64,000 bases of DNA from Candidatus Aminicenantota bacterium (GTDB lineage: Bacteria; Acidobacteriota; Aminicenantia; UBA2199): assembly GCA_026393835.1 (NCBI GenBank), contig JAPKZK010000157.1, forward strand, positions 21,685-85,684, read 5' to 3'. Position numbers and translations under genes: made by a program. Shown in pieces: positions 26,694-41,668 of the stretch (its first letter is position 1; each line of letters starts with the position of its first letter). Under the pieces are notes generated by a model. The model saw only the letters and a program-made list of their open reading frames with translations. It ran no database searches and was not told the origin of the DNA.

Positions 26694-27391
26694 AATTTAC
26701 CCTCCTTTTTTAATCGTGTAATAAGCGGGTCTTCCATATTTAGTTGTTTAAAGGCGTTATCCCGGATGTCGCAGGAGGGGCATTTAAGGCAAGGAATTTC
26801 CTCGCCCCTGTAGCAGGAAACCGAATAGGAATAATCCGCGCCTAGTTCAAGGCCCCACTGGATAATCTCTTTTTTACTTTTGGTAATCAGCGGCGTATGG
26901 ATTTTAAACTCTCTGCCCGTGATAGACGCCGATGTTCCCTGGTTGATGGCGTCTTCCATTTTTTTAGTAAAAGATTCCGTGGTATCCGGGTAATCCGGGG
27001 TATCGACCCGGTTAAACCCGGTAACGATATTAAAAATCTGCCTGGATTCGGCAAATGCAGCGGCCAGGGAGAGAAATATACCGTTCCTGAAGGGGACGTA
27101 AGTAAAGGGGACGCCTGCTTCGTTTTTTGAGGCGGCCAGGGAGTCGGGGATTTCTTTATCTGTATCGATTAAAGCCGAATAGACGATATTCTTTAAGGGG
27201 AATTCGATCAAATGGGCTTCTACCTTCAAGTGTTTGGCGACTTTTTGGGCCATTTGCGTTTCAATGCTGTGGCGCTGCGAATAGTTCACCATAAGGGCAA
27301 AGACTTCCCGGAAAAATTTTTTTGCCCAGTAAAGGGTGGTAGTGGAATCGAGGCCACCGGAGAACAGGATGACTGCTTTTTCGTTTTTCAT
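26690..27391 (-). CDS. queC: 7-cyano-7-deazaguanine (preQ0) synthase QueC
   Basis: 233 residues from the ATG at 27391 (a GTG one codon earlier is possible). PP-loop ATPase motif FSGGLDST (10-17) and a C-terminal zinc site from CYRGEEIPCLKCPSC. QueC uses ATP and ammonia to turn CDG into preQ0. YVPFRNGIFLSLAAAFAE is a family hallmark. First gene of queCDE; the tRNA-inserting enzyme Tgt is encoded about 6 kb away on the same strand. No preQ1 riboswitch was seen in the leader. Confidence 0.95.
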   Translation of the reverse strand: MKNEKAVILFSGGLDSTTTLYWAKKFFREVFALMVNYSQRHSIETQMAQKVAKHLKVEAHLIEFPLKNIVYSALIDTDKEIPDSLAASKNEAGVPFTYVPFRNGIFLSLAAAFAESRQIFNIVTGFNRVDTPDYPDTTESFTKKMEDAINQGTSASITGREFKIHTPLITKSKKEIIQWGLELGADYSYSVSCYRGEEIPCLKCPSCDIRDNAFKQLNMEDPLITRLKKEGKL

Positions 27392-27500
27392 CACATTATT
27401 TTACTATTTTTTTGGGATTTTAACAATTGGAATGAAGGTGTATTTTTTCATCTGTCCACATTTCGCCCTTTCTCTTCTACTACGATTTATTTTTTATTTG

Positions 27501-27509
27501 TGTTATAAT
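27501..27509 (+). promoter_or_regulatory. Extended -10 promoter just upstream of the lipid kinase gene
   Basis: TGTTATAAT is an extended -10 element, and no good -35 is present. The ATG at 27518 lies about where transcription would start, so the mRNA may have almost no leader. Confidence 0.4.
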
Positions 27510-27517
27510 AGTGCATC

Positions 27518-28423
27518 ATGGAACTGGATCAACGAAATCGAAATGAACGGATATTGGTCATTCTGAATCCTTCCTCCGGGGTGGTTTCCAAGGATATAGC
27601 CACGTCGGTTATTTTCAAAAAACTGCGTAAGCATTTCCATACCGTATCCTTAATCAACTCCAATTCCCCAGCCCACGGGGTTGAAATCACCCGGCAGGCG
27701 CTGGATCAATTCGATATTATCACCGCTTTTGGGGGGGACGGCACCATTAATTCCGTGGCCTCGGCGCTGGTAAATACCAACAAAACCCTGGGTATTTTAC
27801 CAGGGGGTTCCGGTAATGGCCTGGTGCGCAGTTTAAACATCTCGCTTTCCTGGAGGCAGGCGCTGGATGTATTGATCGACGGCAAAGACGTCTATGTGGA
27901 TGCCGGCAAGATCAATGACACATTTTTTCTTAACGTAGCGGGAATCGGTCTGGACGCCTGGATTTCAAGACAGTACAAGCAGTCGAAAGAGAGGGGCATT
28001 GCGTCTTATGTTTATTATGCCTTAAAAGGCGTCCTGGAAATGCCTACCTTCCGGGTAAAAATAAACCTGGGGGATACTGTTTTCCAGGATGAGATTATGA
28101 TCATTGCTTTTGCCAACTTCAAACAATATGGGGGTAACCTGATTATCGCACCCTTTGCCTCACCCTATGACCGGATGTTGGATATATGCATTATCAATAA
28201 GTTCAAACTATTGAAGGGATCATTGGCGCCCCAGAAATTTTTTACCGGGCATATCCATGATTTTCCCTTTTACAAATCTTACAAATTTGAAAAATGTGAA
28301 ATCGAATCGTTGGATGGAAAAATTCCCTTTCATTTTGACGGTGAATACGGGGGAAAGGACCTGGAGCGTTACACCATCGAAACGCTGCCCGGGAAAATAA
28401 AAGTTCGCATCCCCCATCCATAA
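27518..28423 (+). CDS. Diacylglycerol/lipid kinase (YegS/DgkB-type)
   Basis: 301 residues with the DAGK catalytic domain: ILVILNPSSG, FGGDGTINSV (GGDGT 72-76) and LGILPGGSGNGLVRSL. The C-terminal half carries the beta-rich lipid-binding part ending PFHFDGEYGG. These soluble kinases phosphorylate diacylglycerol or related lipids and recycle them to phospholipids. The gene is single and convergent with exbD, with a strong hairpin between. The start shows no ribosome site. Confidence 0.92.
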   Translation: MELDQRNRNERILVILNPSSGVVSKDIATSVIFKKLRKHFHTVSLINSNSPAHGVEITRQALDQFDIITAFGGDGTINSVASALVNTNKTLGILPGGSGNGLVRSLNISLSWRQALDVLIDGKDVYVDAGKINDTFFLNVAGIGLDAWISRQYKQSKERGIASYVYYALKGVLEMPTFRVKINLGDTVFQDEIMIIAFANFKQYGGNLIIAPFASPYDRMLDICIINKFKLLKGSLAPQKFFTGHIHDFPFYKSYKFEKCEIESLDGKIPFHFDGEYGGKDLERYTIETLPGKIKVRIPHP

Positions 28424-28436
28424 AGCAGGATAAAAA

Positions 28437-28464
28437 AAAGGGGAAGTATTACTACTTCCCCTTT
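28437..28464. terminator. Bidirectional terminator between lipid kinase and exbD
   Basis: A perfect 12-bp stem (AAAGGGGAAGTA / TACTTCCCCTTT) with loop TTAC, preceded by an A run (a U run for the minus-strand transcript) and followed by TTTACATTT. It serves the convergent operons. Confidence 0.85.
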
Positions 28465-28521
28465 ACATTTCTAGCAACGATCACTAACTTCGTTAATTAG
28501 TTATTCTTAACCAATATTGCC

Positions 28522-28947
28522 CTAGCGGGAGACTTTGTCCACTACCAGGCCGATGACCTCGATTTCAGCGTCTTTAATTTCATTCATCACGTCGACAACT
28601 TTGCCATATTCGACATCCATGTCGGCTTTTAACAGGATTTTGGTTTTATCTTCCGGTTGGTCTGCTTCTATTTTGTCCATGATCAAGCCAGGTAGTTTTG
28701 TAATGTCTTCAACAACTTTTTCATTAAAGACGACAGAGCCGTCTTTTCGGACAAACACTTCGAGCATAGACCCGGGTTTCGGTTGGTCATCGGTGTATGC
28801 AGCCTCAGGCAGCCTTACGTTGGCCCCCTTCTGGATCATTGGGGTGACCACCATAAAGATAATTAATAGAACCAATAAGATATCGCACAGAGGTACGACA
28901 TTCGGTTCGGATTTTACGGCATTAGTACCGCCAACCTCAACGCTCAT
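28522..28947 (-). CDS. exbD: ExbD/TolR-type biopolymer transport protein
   Basis: 141 residues: short cytoplasmic N-terminus, one membrane helix beginning PLCDILLVLLIIFMVVTPMI with the proton-path Asp, then a periplasmic domain ending VIGLVVDKVSR. With ExbB it forms the proton-driven motor that energises TonB. It lies 2 bases after exbB and downstream of tonB, so the three act together. AAAGGAG precedes the start. Confidence 0.92.
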   Translation of the reverse strand: MSVEVGGTNAVKSEPNVVPLCDILLVLLIIFMVVTPMIQKGANVRLPEAAYTDDQPKPGSMLEVFVRKDGSVVFNEKVVEDITKLPGLIMDKIEADQPEDKTKILLKADMDVEYGKVVDVMNEIKDAEIEVIGLVVDKVSR

Positions 28948-28949
28948 AC

Positions 28950-29633
28950 TTAGGCTCCTTTATTGATCTTTTTCTTGATATAGTGATCGATTAACTCAGA
29001 TGAGGCATTTGCCATTTCGCCGCTGAAAATATCGACCCGGTTGACAAGGGTATTGAAGAACCACACGGCCACAACGGCCACCAGGATTCCAAAACCCGTG
29101 GTAACCAATGCTTCGGAAATGCCGCCGGCTACGGAAGCGATCCCGCCTGAACCGGATACGGACATACTCTGGAACGCAGTGATGATTCCAAAAACGGTTC
29201 CGAACAGCCCGACAAAAGGTCCGGTTGACCCGATGGTGGCTAAGCCGCCCATGCCGCGCTTAAATTCCACGAGACCTTTAATGGTTGCTCTCTCAATGGC
29301 TCTCTTAGCAGATTCGACTTTTTCCGCGTATCCGGCATTGCTGCCTTCCTGGAATTCCAACTCATTCAAGCCGGCAATCAAAACTTTAGCCAGGTGGCTA
29401 TTTTGGAATTGTTTATCGGACGACACTTTGATGGATTCTTCCAGTTTACCTTCCTGCCAAAGTTTGCTGATGAGTCTCAGCAGGATATTTGATTGCTTCT
29501 TTGCCTTTGAAAAAACAACAAGTCTCTCAACACCGACTGCGATCGAATAAATCGACATAAACAGTAAAATGATGACAACTCCTTTGGGGATGGGTCCCAT
29601 TGAACTCCACATAGATCCTAAATCCCAATGCAT
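28950..29633 (-). CDS. exbB: ExbB/TolQ/MotA proton channel family protein
   Basis: 227 residues with the three-helix MotA/TolQ/ExbB pattern: first helix GVVIILLFMSIYSIAVGVER, a long cytoplasmic loop, and two C-terminal helices with GPFVGLFGTVFGII and GISEALVTTGFGILVAVVAV. The conserved TxG residues of the channel are present. Placement between tonB and exbD fixes the assignment as ExbB rather than TolQ. AGGAGG precedes the ATG. Confidence 0.92.
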   Translation of the reverse strand: MHWDLGSMWSSMGPIPKGVVIILLFMSIYSIAVGVERLVVFSKAKKQSNILLRLISKLWQEGKLEESIKVSSDKQFQNSHLAKVLIAGLNELEFQEGSNAGYAEKVESAKRAIERATIKGLVEFKRGMGGLATIGSTGPFVGLFGTVFGIITAFQSMSVSGSGGIASVAGGISEALVTTGFGILVAVVAVWFFNTLVNRVDIFSGEMANASSELIDHYIKKKINKGA

Positions 29634-29693
29634 GATTATACCTCCTATTATTTTATTTTATTCTCTATATAATAATCATCATAACTCAAACGA

Positions 29694-30437
29694 TTATTGA
29701 TTATTCAGGTTGAATTTTACTACTACAGTGAACCGAACCGGCCTGGGCACGCCATTTAAGATATAAGGCTCGTAAACCCACTGCCTGATGGCGGCGAGCG
29801 CCGACTGTCTTAACAAGGGGTGGCCGTTAATGACCTGGGCGTCGATTACTCGTCCATAAATATCCGTCGTGGCGTTAATCACCACATTACCCTGGATGTG
29901 AGCTTTCAGCGCCACGGGTGGATATTGGGGATTCGGGGATTTGATGAGCCTGGGTTTCTGGATACTGGCCACCTGGATTGCCTGCGACACATCATCCGAA
30001 TTTCCCCCGGGGCTTCCCAGGACGCCGCCGATAACGCCGCCCTCGACTCCACCTTCGACTCCACCTTCGACTCCTTCATCGAAACCGAAAGCGCCGATAT
30101 TTTCTTCCTCGATTTCATCCGGTATTTCAATGGGCGCTACCAACCTACCTGTAATGACGGCCTTCTTCTGGTCCGTGCTTTCTTTGCCCTGTTTTTTTTC
30201 GCCGCGCGACGACTTCTTTTTACCGGCTGGCGGCGGCGGCGGCGGCGGGGGGGCCGGCGGGGCCGCCATAAATACATTGATAACTTTTATCGGCGGAAGA
30301 CTTGCTTCCGCTTCCAACAACGGAACCACGATTACTACCACTAAAATGATCAAGTGCAAGAGTATGGAAAGCGGGAATGTGATCCACGTCTTTCGGCTCA
30401 TCCGCGGGCCTGAATCTATTAGCGAATCTTCGAACAT
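29694..30437 (-). CDS. tonB: TonB family energy transducer
   Basis: 247 residues: an N-terminal membrane helix (about 22-42, FPLSILLHLIILVVVIVVP), a proline run (APPAPPPPPPPP) that spans the periplasm, a basic segment, a Glu/Gly repeat (EGVEGGVEGGVEGGVIGGV, from 12-bp DNA repeats), and a C-terminal TonB domain (about 165-247) with NPQYPPVALKAHIQGNVV and IRQWVYEPYILNG. It transmits ExbBD motor energy to outer-membrane receptors. It is the first of tonB-exbB-exbD and has its own promoter after secF. The Gly repeat is a slippage-prone linker. Confidence 0.92.
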   Translation of the reverse strand: MFEDSLIDSGPRMSRKTWITFPLSILLHLIILVVVIVVPLLEAEASLPPIKVINVFMAAPPAPPPPPPPPAGKKKSSRGEKKQGKESTDQKKAVITGRLVAPIEIPDEIEEENIGAFGFDEGVEGGVEGGVEGGVIGGVLGSPGGNSDDVSQAIQVASIQKPRLIKSPNPQYPPVALKAHIQGNVVINATTDIYGRVIDAQVINGHPLLRQSALAAIRQWVYEPYILNGVPRPVRFTVVVKFNLNNQ

Positions 30438-30476
30438 GTTAACCTCCCAAATTATTTCTGAATTTTAACATAGTTT

Positions 30477-30505
30477 AATATATACCAAATCTTCATAAAT
30501 TTCAA
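30477..30505 (-). promoter_or_regulatory. Promoter of tonB-exbB-exbD
   Basis: Minus strand: TTGAAA, 17-bp spacer, TATATT, in the gap between secF and tonB. Confidence 0.5.
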
Positions 30506-30513
30506 GTCTTAAT

Positions 30514-31692
30514 TCATATTTTTTTTCTTTCAAGAAACTTTTTTTGCCAGACCATCAACCAGGCGCACGATTGATAGATGGATGAATAGGTGCCGATGAT
30601 GATGCCGACAAACAATGTGAAGGAGAAGGCGTAGAGCACTTCACCGCCCCAAACCATCAGCGCTATGAGGGAGAACAAGGTGGTGCCGCCGGTAATGACG
30701 GTCCGGCTTAAGGTTTGGTTGATGCTGGCATCCATTAACACCTCGGCGTCCTTGCCCCGTATGATTTTCAGGTTATCCCTGATCCGATCGAAGATAACGA
30801 TGGTATCGTTAATGGAATAGCCCACGAGGGTAAGGATGGCAGCAATTACCTGCATATTTACCTCGATGTTGAAAAACAGGATAAACGTGAGAACCACCAT
30901 GACATCATGAAACAATGTCAGTATCCCTGCAATTCCATAAATGAATTTGAACCTGAAGGCGATATATACGAGCATTCCCAGCATTGCATAAACGGCGGCG
31001 CGGGTGGCCTGGCCGCGAAGGTCTTTACCTACCTGGGGCCCAACGCTGTTGGAGCCGAGAATAGCAAAACGTCCCAGGAAAGCATTTTCTTTTAATACAC
31101 GCATCACCTGGTTCTTCAAACCCAGTTTCTCGACCTGGTTGAAATCGGATATCAGGCCTTTGGGATCCTGGGTAATTAAGTCGATTATTTTTTTAGCGCT
31201 GTCGGCCGCTATTTCGGTTTCAGTCCCTTTGGTTACCAGGAACTCTGCTATCCGCCTCTCAGATGCGTCATTTAAATCCAGCTTCACTGTATTTAATTTT
31301 TTCTCTTCCGCTGTCAACAATGCATCTTTGACCAGGCCGATCAGTTCCTTTTGCTGACCGGCGTCGTTGTTTTTCTCGCTTTCCTTGCTTGTTTCGTCGG
31401 TGGTTTCAAATACCTGCTCGGTCCTGATATAGAACTTATTTTCACTGGCGATCCTCTGGATGGTGGATTTCCCCATTCCCACTTTTTGCATGGCTTGCCT
31501 TACGTCATCGACAGAGGTATTATCCCTGAAACTGATCTCCAGCAATGTGCCGCCGGTAAAATCGAGTCCCATGTTAAAACCTTTTGTAAAAAACAGGACA
31601 ATCCCGAAGATAATAATCATCCCGGAAACAGCAAAACCCCACTTGCGTATACGCATAAACTTAAAATTGGGTACTTCTTTAAATATTTTCAT
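30514..31692 (-). CDS. secF: Protein translocase subunit SecF
   Basis: 392 residues with six membrane helices. N-terminal marks are NMGLDFTGGTLLEI; C-terminal marks are SINDTIVIFDRIRDNLK and LSRTVITGGTTLFSL. SecF with SecD uses the proton gradient to pull preproteins through SecYEG. The periplasmic P1 loop is about 90 residues longer than in short SecF proteins, with a Glu/Lys-rich middle (about 90-180). It lies directly after secD. Confidence 0.95.
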   Translation of the reverse strand: MKIFKEVPNFKFMRIRKWGFAVSGMIIIFGIVLFFTKGFNMGLDFTGGTLLEISFRDNTSVDDVRQAMQKVGMGKSTIQRIASENKFYIRTEQVFETTDETSKESEKNNDAGQQKELIGLVKDALLTAEEKKLNTVKLDLNDASERRIAEFLVTKGTETEIAADSAKKIIDLITQDPKGLISDFNQVEKLGLKNQVMRVLKENAFLGRFAILGSNSVGPQVGKDLRGQATRAAVYAMLGMLVYIAFRFKFIYGIAGILTLFHDVMVVLTFILFFNIEVNMQVIAAILTLVGYSINDTIVIFDRIRDNLKIIRGKDAEVLMDASINQTLSRTVITGGTTLFSLIALMVWGGEVLYAFSFTLFVGIIIGTYSSIYQSCAWLMVWQKKFLERKKI

Positions 31693-31709
31693 CTGCGACT
31701 CCTGTTCAT

Positions 31710-33254
31710 CTAAATGCTAATCCTGGTAAGTTTTTTCCTGCCGGAATATACCAGGTCGAACAACGCCCGTGAGACAAATACCGCGGTGAACATACTGGCG
31801 GCAATACCGATCACGAGGGTAACGGCAAATCCTTTAATGGCGCTGGTCCCGAATTGGAATAAAAAGGCGGCAGAGATAACGGTGGTTAAGTTGGAATCGA
31901 AGATGGTGATAAATGCCTTTTTAAACCCGGAATCGATGGCGGATTTGGGGGCTTTGCCGGCTTTCAGGTCTTCCTTTATTCGTTCGAAAACCAGGACGTT
32001 GGCGTCTACGGCCATACCCATGGTGAGAATAATACCGGCAATGCCCGGCAGCGTAAGGGTGGCTTTAAAATAGGCCAATACGCCCATCAGCATCAATAGG
32101 TTCAGCAATAAAGCGATAATGGCATTGACTCCCGCGCCTTTATAATAGACAAGCATGAATATGATTACAATTAAAAAACCGGCGAGACAAGAAATTAACC
32201 CCTTGCGGACGGAATCCGCGCCCAGGGAAGGCCCGATAATCTGTTCATGCTGGAGTCTCAACTCGGCGGGAAGAGAGCCGGACCGCAGCTTCAATGCCAG
32301 GTCGCTGGCTTCATCGGTGGTAAACCGTCCCTGGATGATGCCGTCATAAGAAATGACGGCGTTAACCACGGGATCTGAGACTATCCGGTCGTCCAGCACG
32401 ATGGCGAGTTTTTTCCCGATATTGGCGGCGGTAAATGTCTGGAACCTTTTAGCGCCCTGGGCATTGAGGGAAAAGGAAACGGCGGGACCGCCGTACTCAT
32501 CCCTGCTCAGGTGAGCGCTCTTTAATTCCCGTCCGGTAATAACGGATTCTACCCTTAATACGGAATACCCTTTAATGTCGCCCGCGGCATGTTTTACCAT
32601 CATCATGTCTTCGGGCAATTTACCCGCGTACTGTTTCAGGGCTTCTTCTTCGGTCTCGAAAGGACCGGCTTCGACTTTCTTCAATTCCAATACGGCGGCG
32701 CTTTTTATTAAGCCCATCACGCGATCTTTTTCTTTATCGCTCACACCGGGCAGCTCAACCAGTAACTGGTTGTCCCCTATTTTTTGGAGCACCGGCTCGG
32801 CGACGCCGAACTCGTTGATACGGTTGCTGATGGTTTCCAGGGCCTGGCTCACGGTTTGATCGGCCAAATCACGTTCCACCAGTTCTTTCAACGTTAAAGT
32901 GACGCGATCCCCGATAATGGTGTAACTCCAATCGGGGAATTCATCGTCCAGGGTATCTTTGATGGCTTTCTCATCAGCATAAACGGTTCCATTGATTTCG
33001 ATTTTATTAATGCCCTGGCGAACGGCGTCCTGGAATTTGAGACTGAGTTCTTTCAAACGGTTTTTCAAACGCTGTACGCTGTTGTCGGTCTGTTTCTGGA
33101 CGGCTTTATCGGTGTCTACCGCGAATACCAGGTGCATTCCGCCCTTGAGATCGAGCCCCAGGCTGATCTTTTCCCGGGGCGGTATAAACAGCACCACGGA
33201 TAGCGCTGTTACCGCTAAAATTAATCCAATTTTCCAACCCAATGATTTTTTCAT
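31710..33254 (-). CDS. secD: Protein translocase subunit SecD
   Basis: 514 residues from the ATG at 33254, chosen because GGAGGA lies just upstream; a TTG four codons earlier would overlap that site. Features: GLDLKGGMHLVFAVD near the N-terminus, the P1 head with LVELPGVSDKEKDRVMGLI, and six helices with GMAVDANVLVFERIKEDL and FDSNLTTVISAAFLFQFGTS. It forms the SecDF motor. It follows yajC by 26 bases and precedes secF by 17, the widespread gene order. Confidence 0.96.
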   Translation of the reverse strand: MKKSLGWKIGLILAVTALSVVLFIPPREKISLGLDLKGGMHLVFAVDTDKAVQKQTDNSVQRLKNRLKELSLKFQDAVRQGINKIEINGTVYADEKAIKDTLDDEFPDWSYTIIGDRVTLTLKELVERDLADQTVSQALETISNRINEFGVAEPVLQKIGDNQLLVELPGVSDKEKDRVMGLIKSAAVLELKKVEAGPFETEEEALKQYAGKLPEDMMMVKHAAGDIKGYSVLRVESVITGRELKSAHLSRDEYGGPAVSFSLNAQGAKRFQTFTAANIGKKLAIVLDDRIVSDPVVNAVISYDGIIQGRFTTDEASDLALKLRSGSLPAELRLQHEQIIGPSLGADSVRKGLISCLAGFLIVIIFMLVYYKGAGVNAIIALLLNLLMLMGVLAYFKATLTLPGIAGIILTMGMAVDANVLVFERIKEDLKAGKAPKSAIDSGFKKAFITIFDSNLTTVISAAFLFQFGTSAIKGFAVTLVIGIAASMFTAVFVSRALFDLVYSGRKKLTRISI

Positions 33255-33280
33255 CTTTTCCTCCAAAACACTGTTTTCAA

Positions 33281-33610
33281 CTAATCCTTAGTATCGCTTC
33301 CCCGGCCTTGCGGGTCGATGACCGCGGCTATGGATGGTTTGGTCACCTGGATGGTGGTGTTTTTACTAACTTCGATCTCGATTCTATCTTCCATCACGCG
33401 GGTTACGGTTCCGTAAATGCCCCCGCTGGTGATGACCCGTTCCCCGCCTTTCAGAGCAGTGATCATGTTTTGATGCTGCTTTTGTTTTTTTCGGGCGGGC
33501 ATGATGATCAGGAAATAGAATATGACAAAAATGATGATAAATGGGAATAGGGCAGTGAGCATACTTGGCTGCTGCCCTCCTCCGGCTGCGGCTTCTCCAT
33601 ATAAAAACAT
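33281..33610 (-). CDS. yajC: Preprotein translocase subunit YajC
   Basis: 109 residues with one N-terminal membrane helix (LTALFPFIIIFVIFYFLIIM), then PARKKQKQHQNMITALKGGE and a small SH3-like cytoplasmic domain (RVITSGGIYGTVTRV). YajC associates with SecDF-YidC. It starts one base after the tgt stop, giving the conserved tgt-yajC-secD-secF order. Confidence 0.95.
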   Translation of the reverse strand: MFLYGEAAAGGGQQPSMLTALFPFIIIFVIFYFLIIMPARKKQKQHQNMITALKGGERVITSGGIYGTVTRVMEDRIEIEVSKNTTIQVTKPSIAAVIDPQGRGSDTKD

Positions 33611-33611
33611 G

Positions 33612-34736
<1,125 letters not shown>

Positions 34737-34765
34737 TACTTCGCCTTCATTTTTTTAGTGTTTCT

Positions 34766-35626
34766 TTATTGTTTTTCCAGTTCCGCTATTCTTTTACGGA
34801 ACCGCTCAACGTTTTTGCTGTTGGGGAAATTTTTAATAAACCCTTTCAATATTTCCAGGGTGAGTTTGGGGTCTTTGATTTTTTCGGAATAATAGGCGGC
34901 CGACGCATAACCCCCTTCGGCATCTTCGGACCCGGGATATACTTTATTTATTTCCAACAACGCAGCGACGGCTTCCTGGTATTTTTTCCATTTGTAATAG
35001 ATGTATCCCCGCTGGTACATGGCGGCGGACGCTTGCTTCAGCGCGTTATCTTTATCCATTTCGACGACCCGGTGGATAAGTTCCAACGCCTGGGGGTAAT
35101 CGGCCCTGGCAATGTATTTATCGAGAATACCAAACATAAGCGTGATTTTCTCAAAGGATTTATCGGTTTGGGGATATTCTTTGTATTTGCCCAGCAGGTC
35201 ATCGAGGGTCCCGATTCCTTTCTTTAAATCTTCCAGGCTTTTGATTAATGCTTCGGGGTCGCTAAATCCTAACATTCGATCTAATTCCGCGCCGTCGGGT
35301 TTGAATATCACCAGGGTGGGATAGGAATAGACTTTGAATTTGTTTTCCGCTTCAGTGTCTTTTTCAGGATTGATTTTGATGAGGGCATAGTTTTCTTTGC
35401 TGAAGTATTCTCCAACCTTTGCGTCGCTGAAGGTTAGTTCGTCCAGTCTTTTGCAATGGGGGCACCAGTCGGTGTAAAAATCGATCAGTACAGGCTGTTT
35501 CTTTTCTACAGCGGTTTTTAACGTTTGCTGCCAATCGGTCTGCCACTCGACGGCAGGGGCTGAAAAAAGCAGCCAGTACGCTGCCAAAATGGTGAAGAAT
35601 GCAATGATTATGATTCTTTGTTTCAT
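34766..35626 (-). CDS. Thioredoxin-fold protein with TPR-like C-terminus
   Basis: 286 residues: an N-terminal hydrophobic segment (IIIIAFFTILAAYWLLFSAP) acting as signal anchor or signal peptide; a thioredoxin_7/DsbD-gamma-like domain with active site DWCPHCK (Cys55, Cys58) and cis-Pro in SYPTLVIF; then tetratricopeptide-like helices from about 150 (PQALELIHRVVEMDKDNALK, YPGSEDAEGGYASAAYY). It probably works in the periplasm as a disulfide reductase or chaperone. It is the first gene of the tgt-sec transcript. Confidence 0.88.
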   Translation of the reverse strand: MKQRIIIIAFFTILAAYWLLFSAPAVEWQTDWQQTLKTAVEKKQPVLIDFYTDWCPHCKRLDELTFSDAKVGEYFSKENYALIKINPEKDTEAENKFKVYSYPTLVIFKPDGAELDRMLGFSDPEALIKSLEDLKKGIGTLDDLLGKYKEYPQTDKSFEKITLMFGILDKYIARADYPQALELIHRVVEMDKDNALKQASAAMYQRGYIYYKWKKYQEAVAALLEINKVYPGSEDAEGGYASAAYYSEKIKDPKLTLEILKGFIKNFPNSKNVERFRKRIAELEKQ

Positions 35627-35661
35627 AGGAACCTCCGGGATGGTGTTTTATGTGAGGGATA

Positions 35662-35690
35662 AGTATACACTTTTTTGGTAATAAAATCAA
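35662..35690 (-). promoter_or_regulatory. Promoter of the thioredoxin-tgt-yajC-secDF operon
   Basis: Minus strand: TTGATT, 17-bp spacer, TATACT, about 35 bases before the ATG. Confidence 0.55.
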
Positions 35691-35770
35691 GGACCTTTTT
35701 ATAACTATTAATTGTCAATTGTTAATGGTTAATTGTTAACAAGAGATAAGGGAGAAGAGAGAAAGGAACA

Positions 35771-36247
35771 CCCGTAGAAATCCTTAAAAGTCACAACTGA
35801 ATCCTTATCATTCAACAAAATCTCCTTGATAGGAATCGCGCTCTTCTCCTCAATCACATTTCTCTCCTCAACTTTCACTTTTTATTTCCTGCTTTTACAC
35901 AGCGGCTCCTTAAATGTCAACACTCTATCCTTATCATTCATCTTTCTATCCACATCATTCACTGTTATCTTCTCATCGTTCATTTTTTGTTTCTCGTCTG
36001 TCACTACGATCTTCCTGCCATTCACAATACTATTCTTGTTTGTCACATTTTTATCCCTGTTTGTCACTGCACCTTTCTCCTCTGTCATTGCGCTCTTCCC
36101 CTCTGTCACTGCGCTCTTATGGCTATTCATTGCGGAATTATAGATATTCACTGCGGAGTTCCTGTTATTCACAAAACTATCCATAGCATTCACTCCGCTC
36201 TCCTTAACTGTCACTCCCCTCTCCCTGGCAGTCACCGCGCCGGCCTT
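35771..36247. repeat. 21-bp-period degenerate tandem repeat (tract A)
   Basis: About 22 units of 21 bases, each like NNNNNNTCACTGCGCTCTTCN. Units differ widely but phase is kept exactly, so a frame is open over much of the tract: on the minus strand a heptad pattern (for example TEGKSAM, TEEKGAV, TNRDKNV), on the plus strand a Ser/Phe-rich one. No ribosome site or promoter supports translation. Two other 21-bp tracts occur at 52080 and 53747. It fills most of the gap between the thioredoxin operon and the TIR-CHAT gene. Confidence 0.8.
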
Positions 36248-36318
36248 AACAACCCTTCACGGGATTTCATATGGGGGGTTTGATGAATCAATCCCCTACA
36301 TTGATTTTGACCTGCATG

Positions 36319-36347
36319 TTGACAATCGAAAAAGTTAATACTATACT
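36319..36347 (+). promoter_or_regulatory. Promoter of the TIR-CHAT gene
   Basis: TTGACA (perfect), 17-bp spacer, TATACT, about 52 bases before the ATG at 36400; TTGGAGATGG is the ribosome-site region. Confidence 0.65.
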
Positions 36348-36399
36348 GGGGAATCGCGAAATTATTTGAACCTTTTAATCGTTGGAGATGGTATGACCG

Positions 36400-41040
<4,641 letters not shown>

Positions 41041-41076
41041 AAAACATCCTGTAATCTGTGTTAATCTGTGAAATCG

Positions 41077-41127
41077 GTGGACACGTTTTTCTTCGCGGTC
41101 CTTCGCGTTCTTCGCGGCTATTTTTTG
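41077..41127. repeat. CTTCGCGG-type dispersed repeat, copy 1
   Basis: GTGGACACGTTTTTCTTCGC with following CTTCGCG units recurs at 42242-42312. No gene is seen in either copy; this class of junk repeat often follows accessory genes. Confidence 0.6.
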
Positions 41128-41212
41128 TTGCCAGGGGACGTGAAGAAAAAAAGGTAGATTACGGGTCAAGCCAAAGGATGTCTCTAAAACAATAGATACC
41201 TAAGATTGTAGG

Positions 41213-41241
41213 TTGACAAATAAGCGAAATAATAATATCCT
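41213..41241 (+). promoter_or_regulatory. Promoter of the DUF6883/DUF4926 pair
   Basis: TTGACA (perfect), 17-bp spacer, TATCCT, about 70 bases before the ATG. Confidence 0.55.
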
Positions 41242-41313
41242 TTTAACTGAGGAAAAAATGGAAACTACCAGGAAAATAGTAGACGTATGTTCAGGTAAAG
41301 GAGTTAACCAGGA

Positions 41314-41646
41314 ATGAAACTTCCCAATCGAGAAAAAGCCTATATCGAATCGTCTAAAGTGCACGATTACCTTCTATCGAATGTACATCCAATAGGGAAG
41401 TGGAAGGCTAGATTTTTTGGTGCCTATGGTTTTGAAGATTCAAATGAGGACTTATTGGGGCAACAGTTGATGACTATTGCTCATTCCGAAGATATCAGGA
41501 ATATTATATCATCCCCGCATGGTATGAAGTACATTATTGAAGGCACACTTGAAACACCGGTAGGTATCCTCGTAAAAGTGCGGACGGTCTGGATTATAGA
41601 TGATGGTCAAGATCGTCCACGCTTTGTGACAGCATACCCGCTGTAA
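41314..41646 (+). CDS. DUF6883 domain protein (putative toxin-like partner)
   Basis: 110 residues. LPNREKAYIESSKVHDYLLS at the start, GKWKARFFGAYGF in the middle and VRTVWIIDDGQDRPRFVTAY at the end fit DUF6883. That fold also appears as the C-terminal toxin module of polymorphic toxins and, stand-alone, beside DUF4926. No enzymatic activity is established. The DUF4926 gene follows after 22 bases, suggesting a toxin-antitoxin-like pair. AAAGGAG precedes the ATG. Confidence 0.75.
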   Translation: MKLPNREKAYIESSKVHDYLLSNVHPIGKWKARFFGAYGFEDSNEDLLGQQLMTIAHSEDIRNIISSPHGMKYIIEGTLETPVGILVKVRTVWIIDDGQDRPRFVTAYPL

Positions 41647-41668
41647 ACAAATTATTTGGAGGTAGAAC

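Noticed and set aside
27395..27500. preQ1 riboswitch upstream of queC
   Set aside because: The short leader lacks the hairpin and A-rich tail expected of preQ1 aptamers.
35882..36235. Minus-strand 117-codon heptad-repeat frame in tract A
   Set aside because: Open on both strands only because the 21-bp period keeps phase; no promoter or ribosome site. Listed as repeat.
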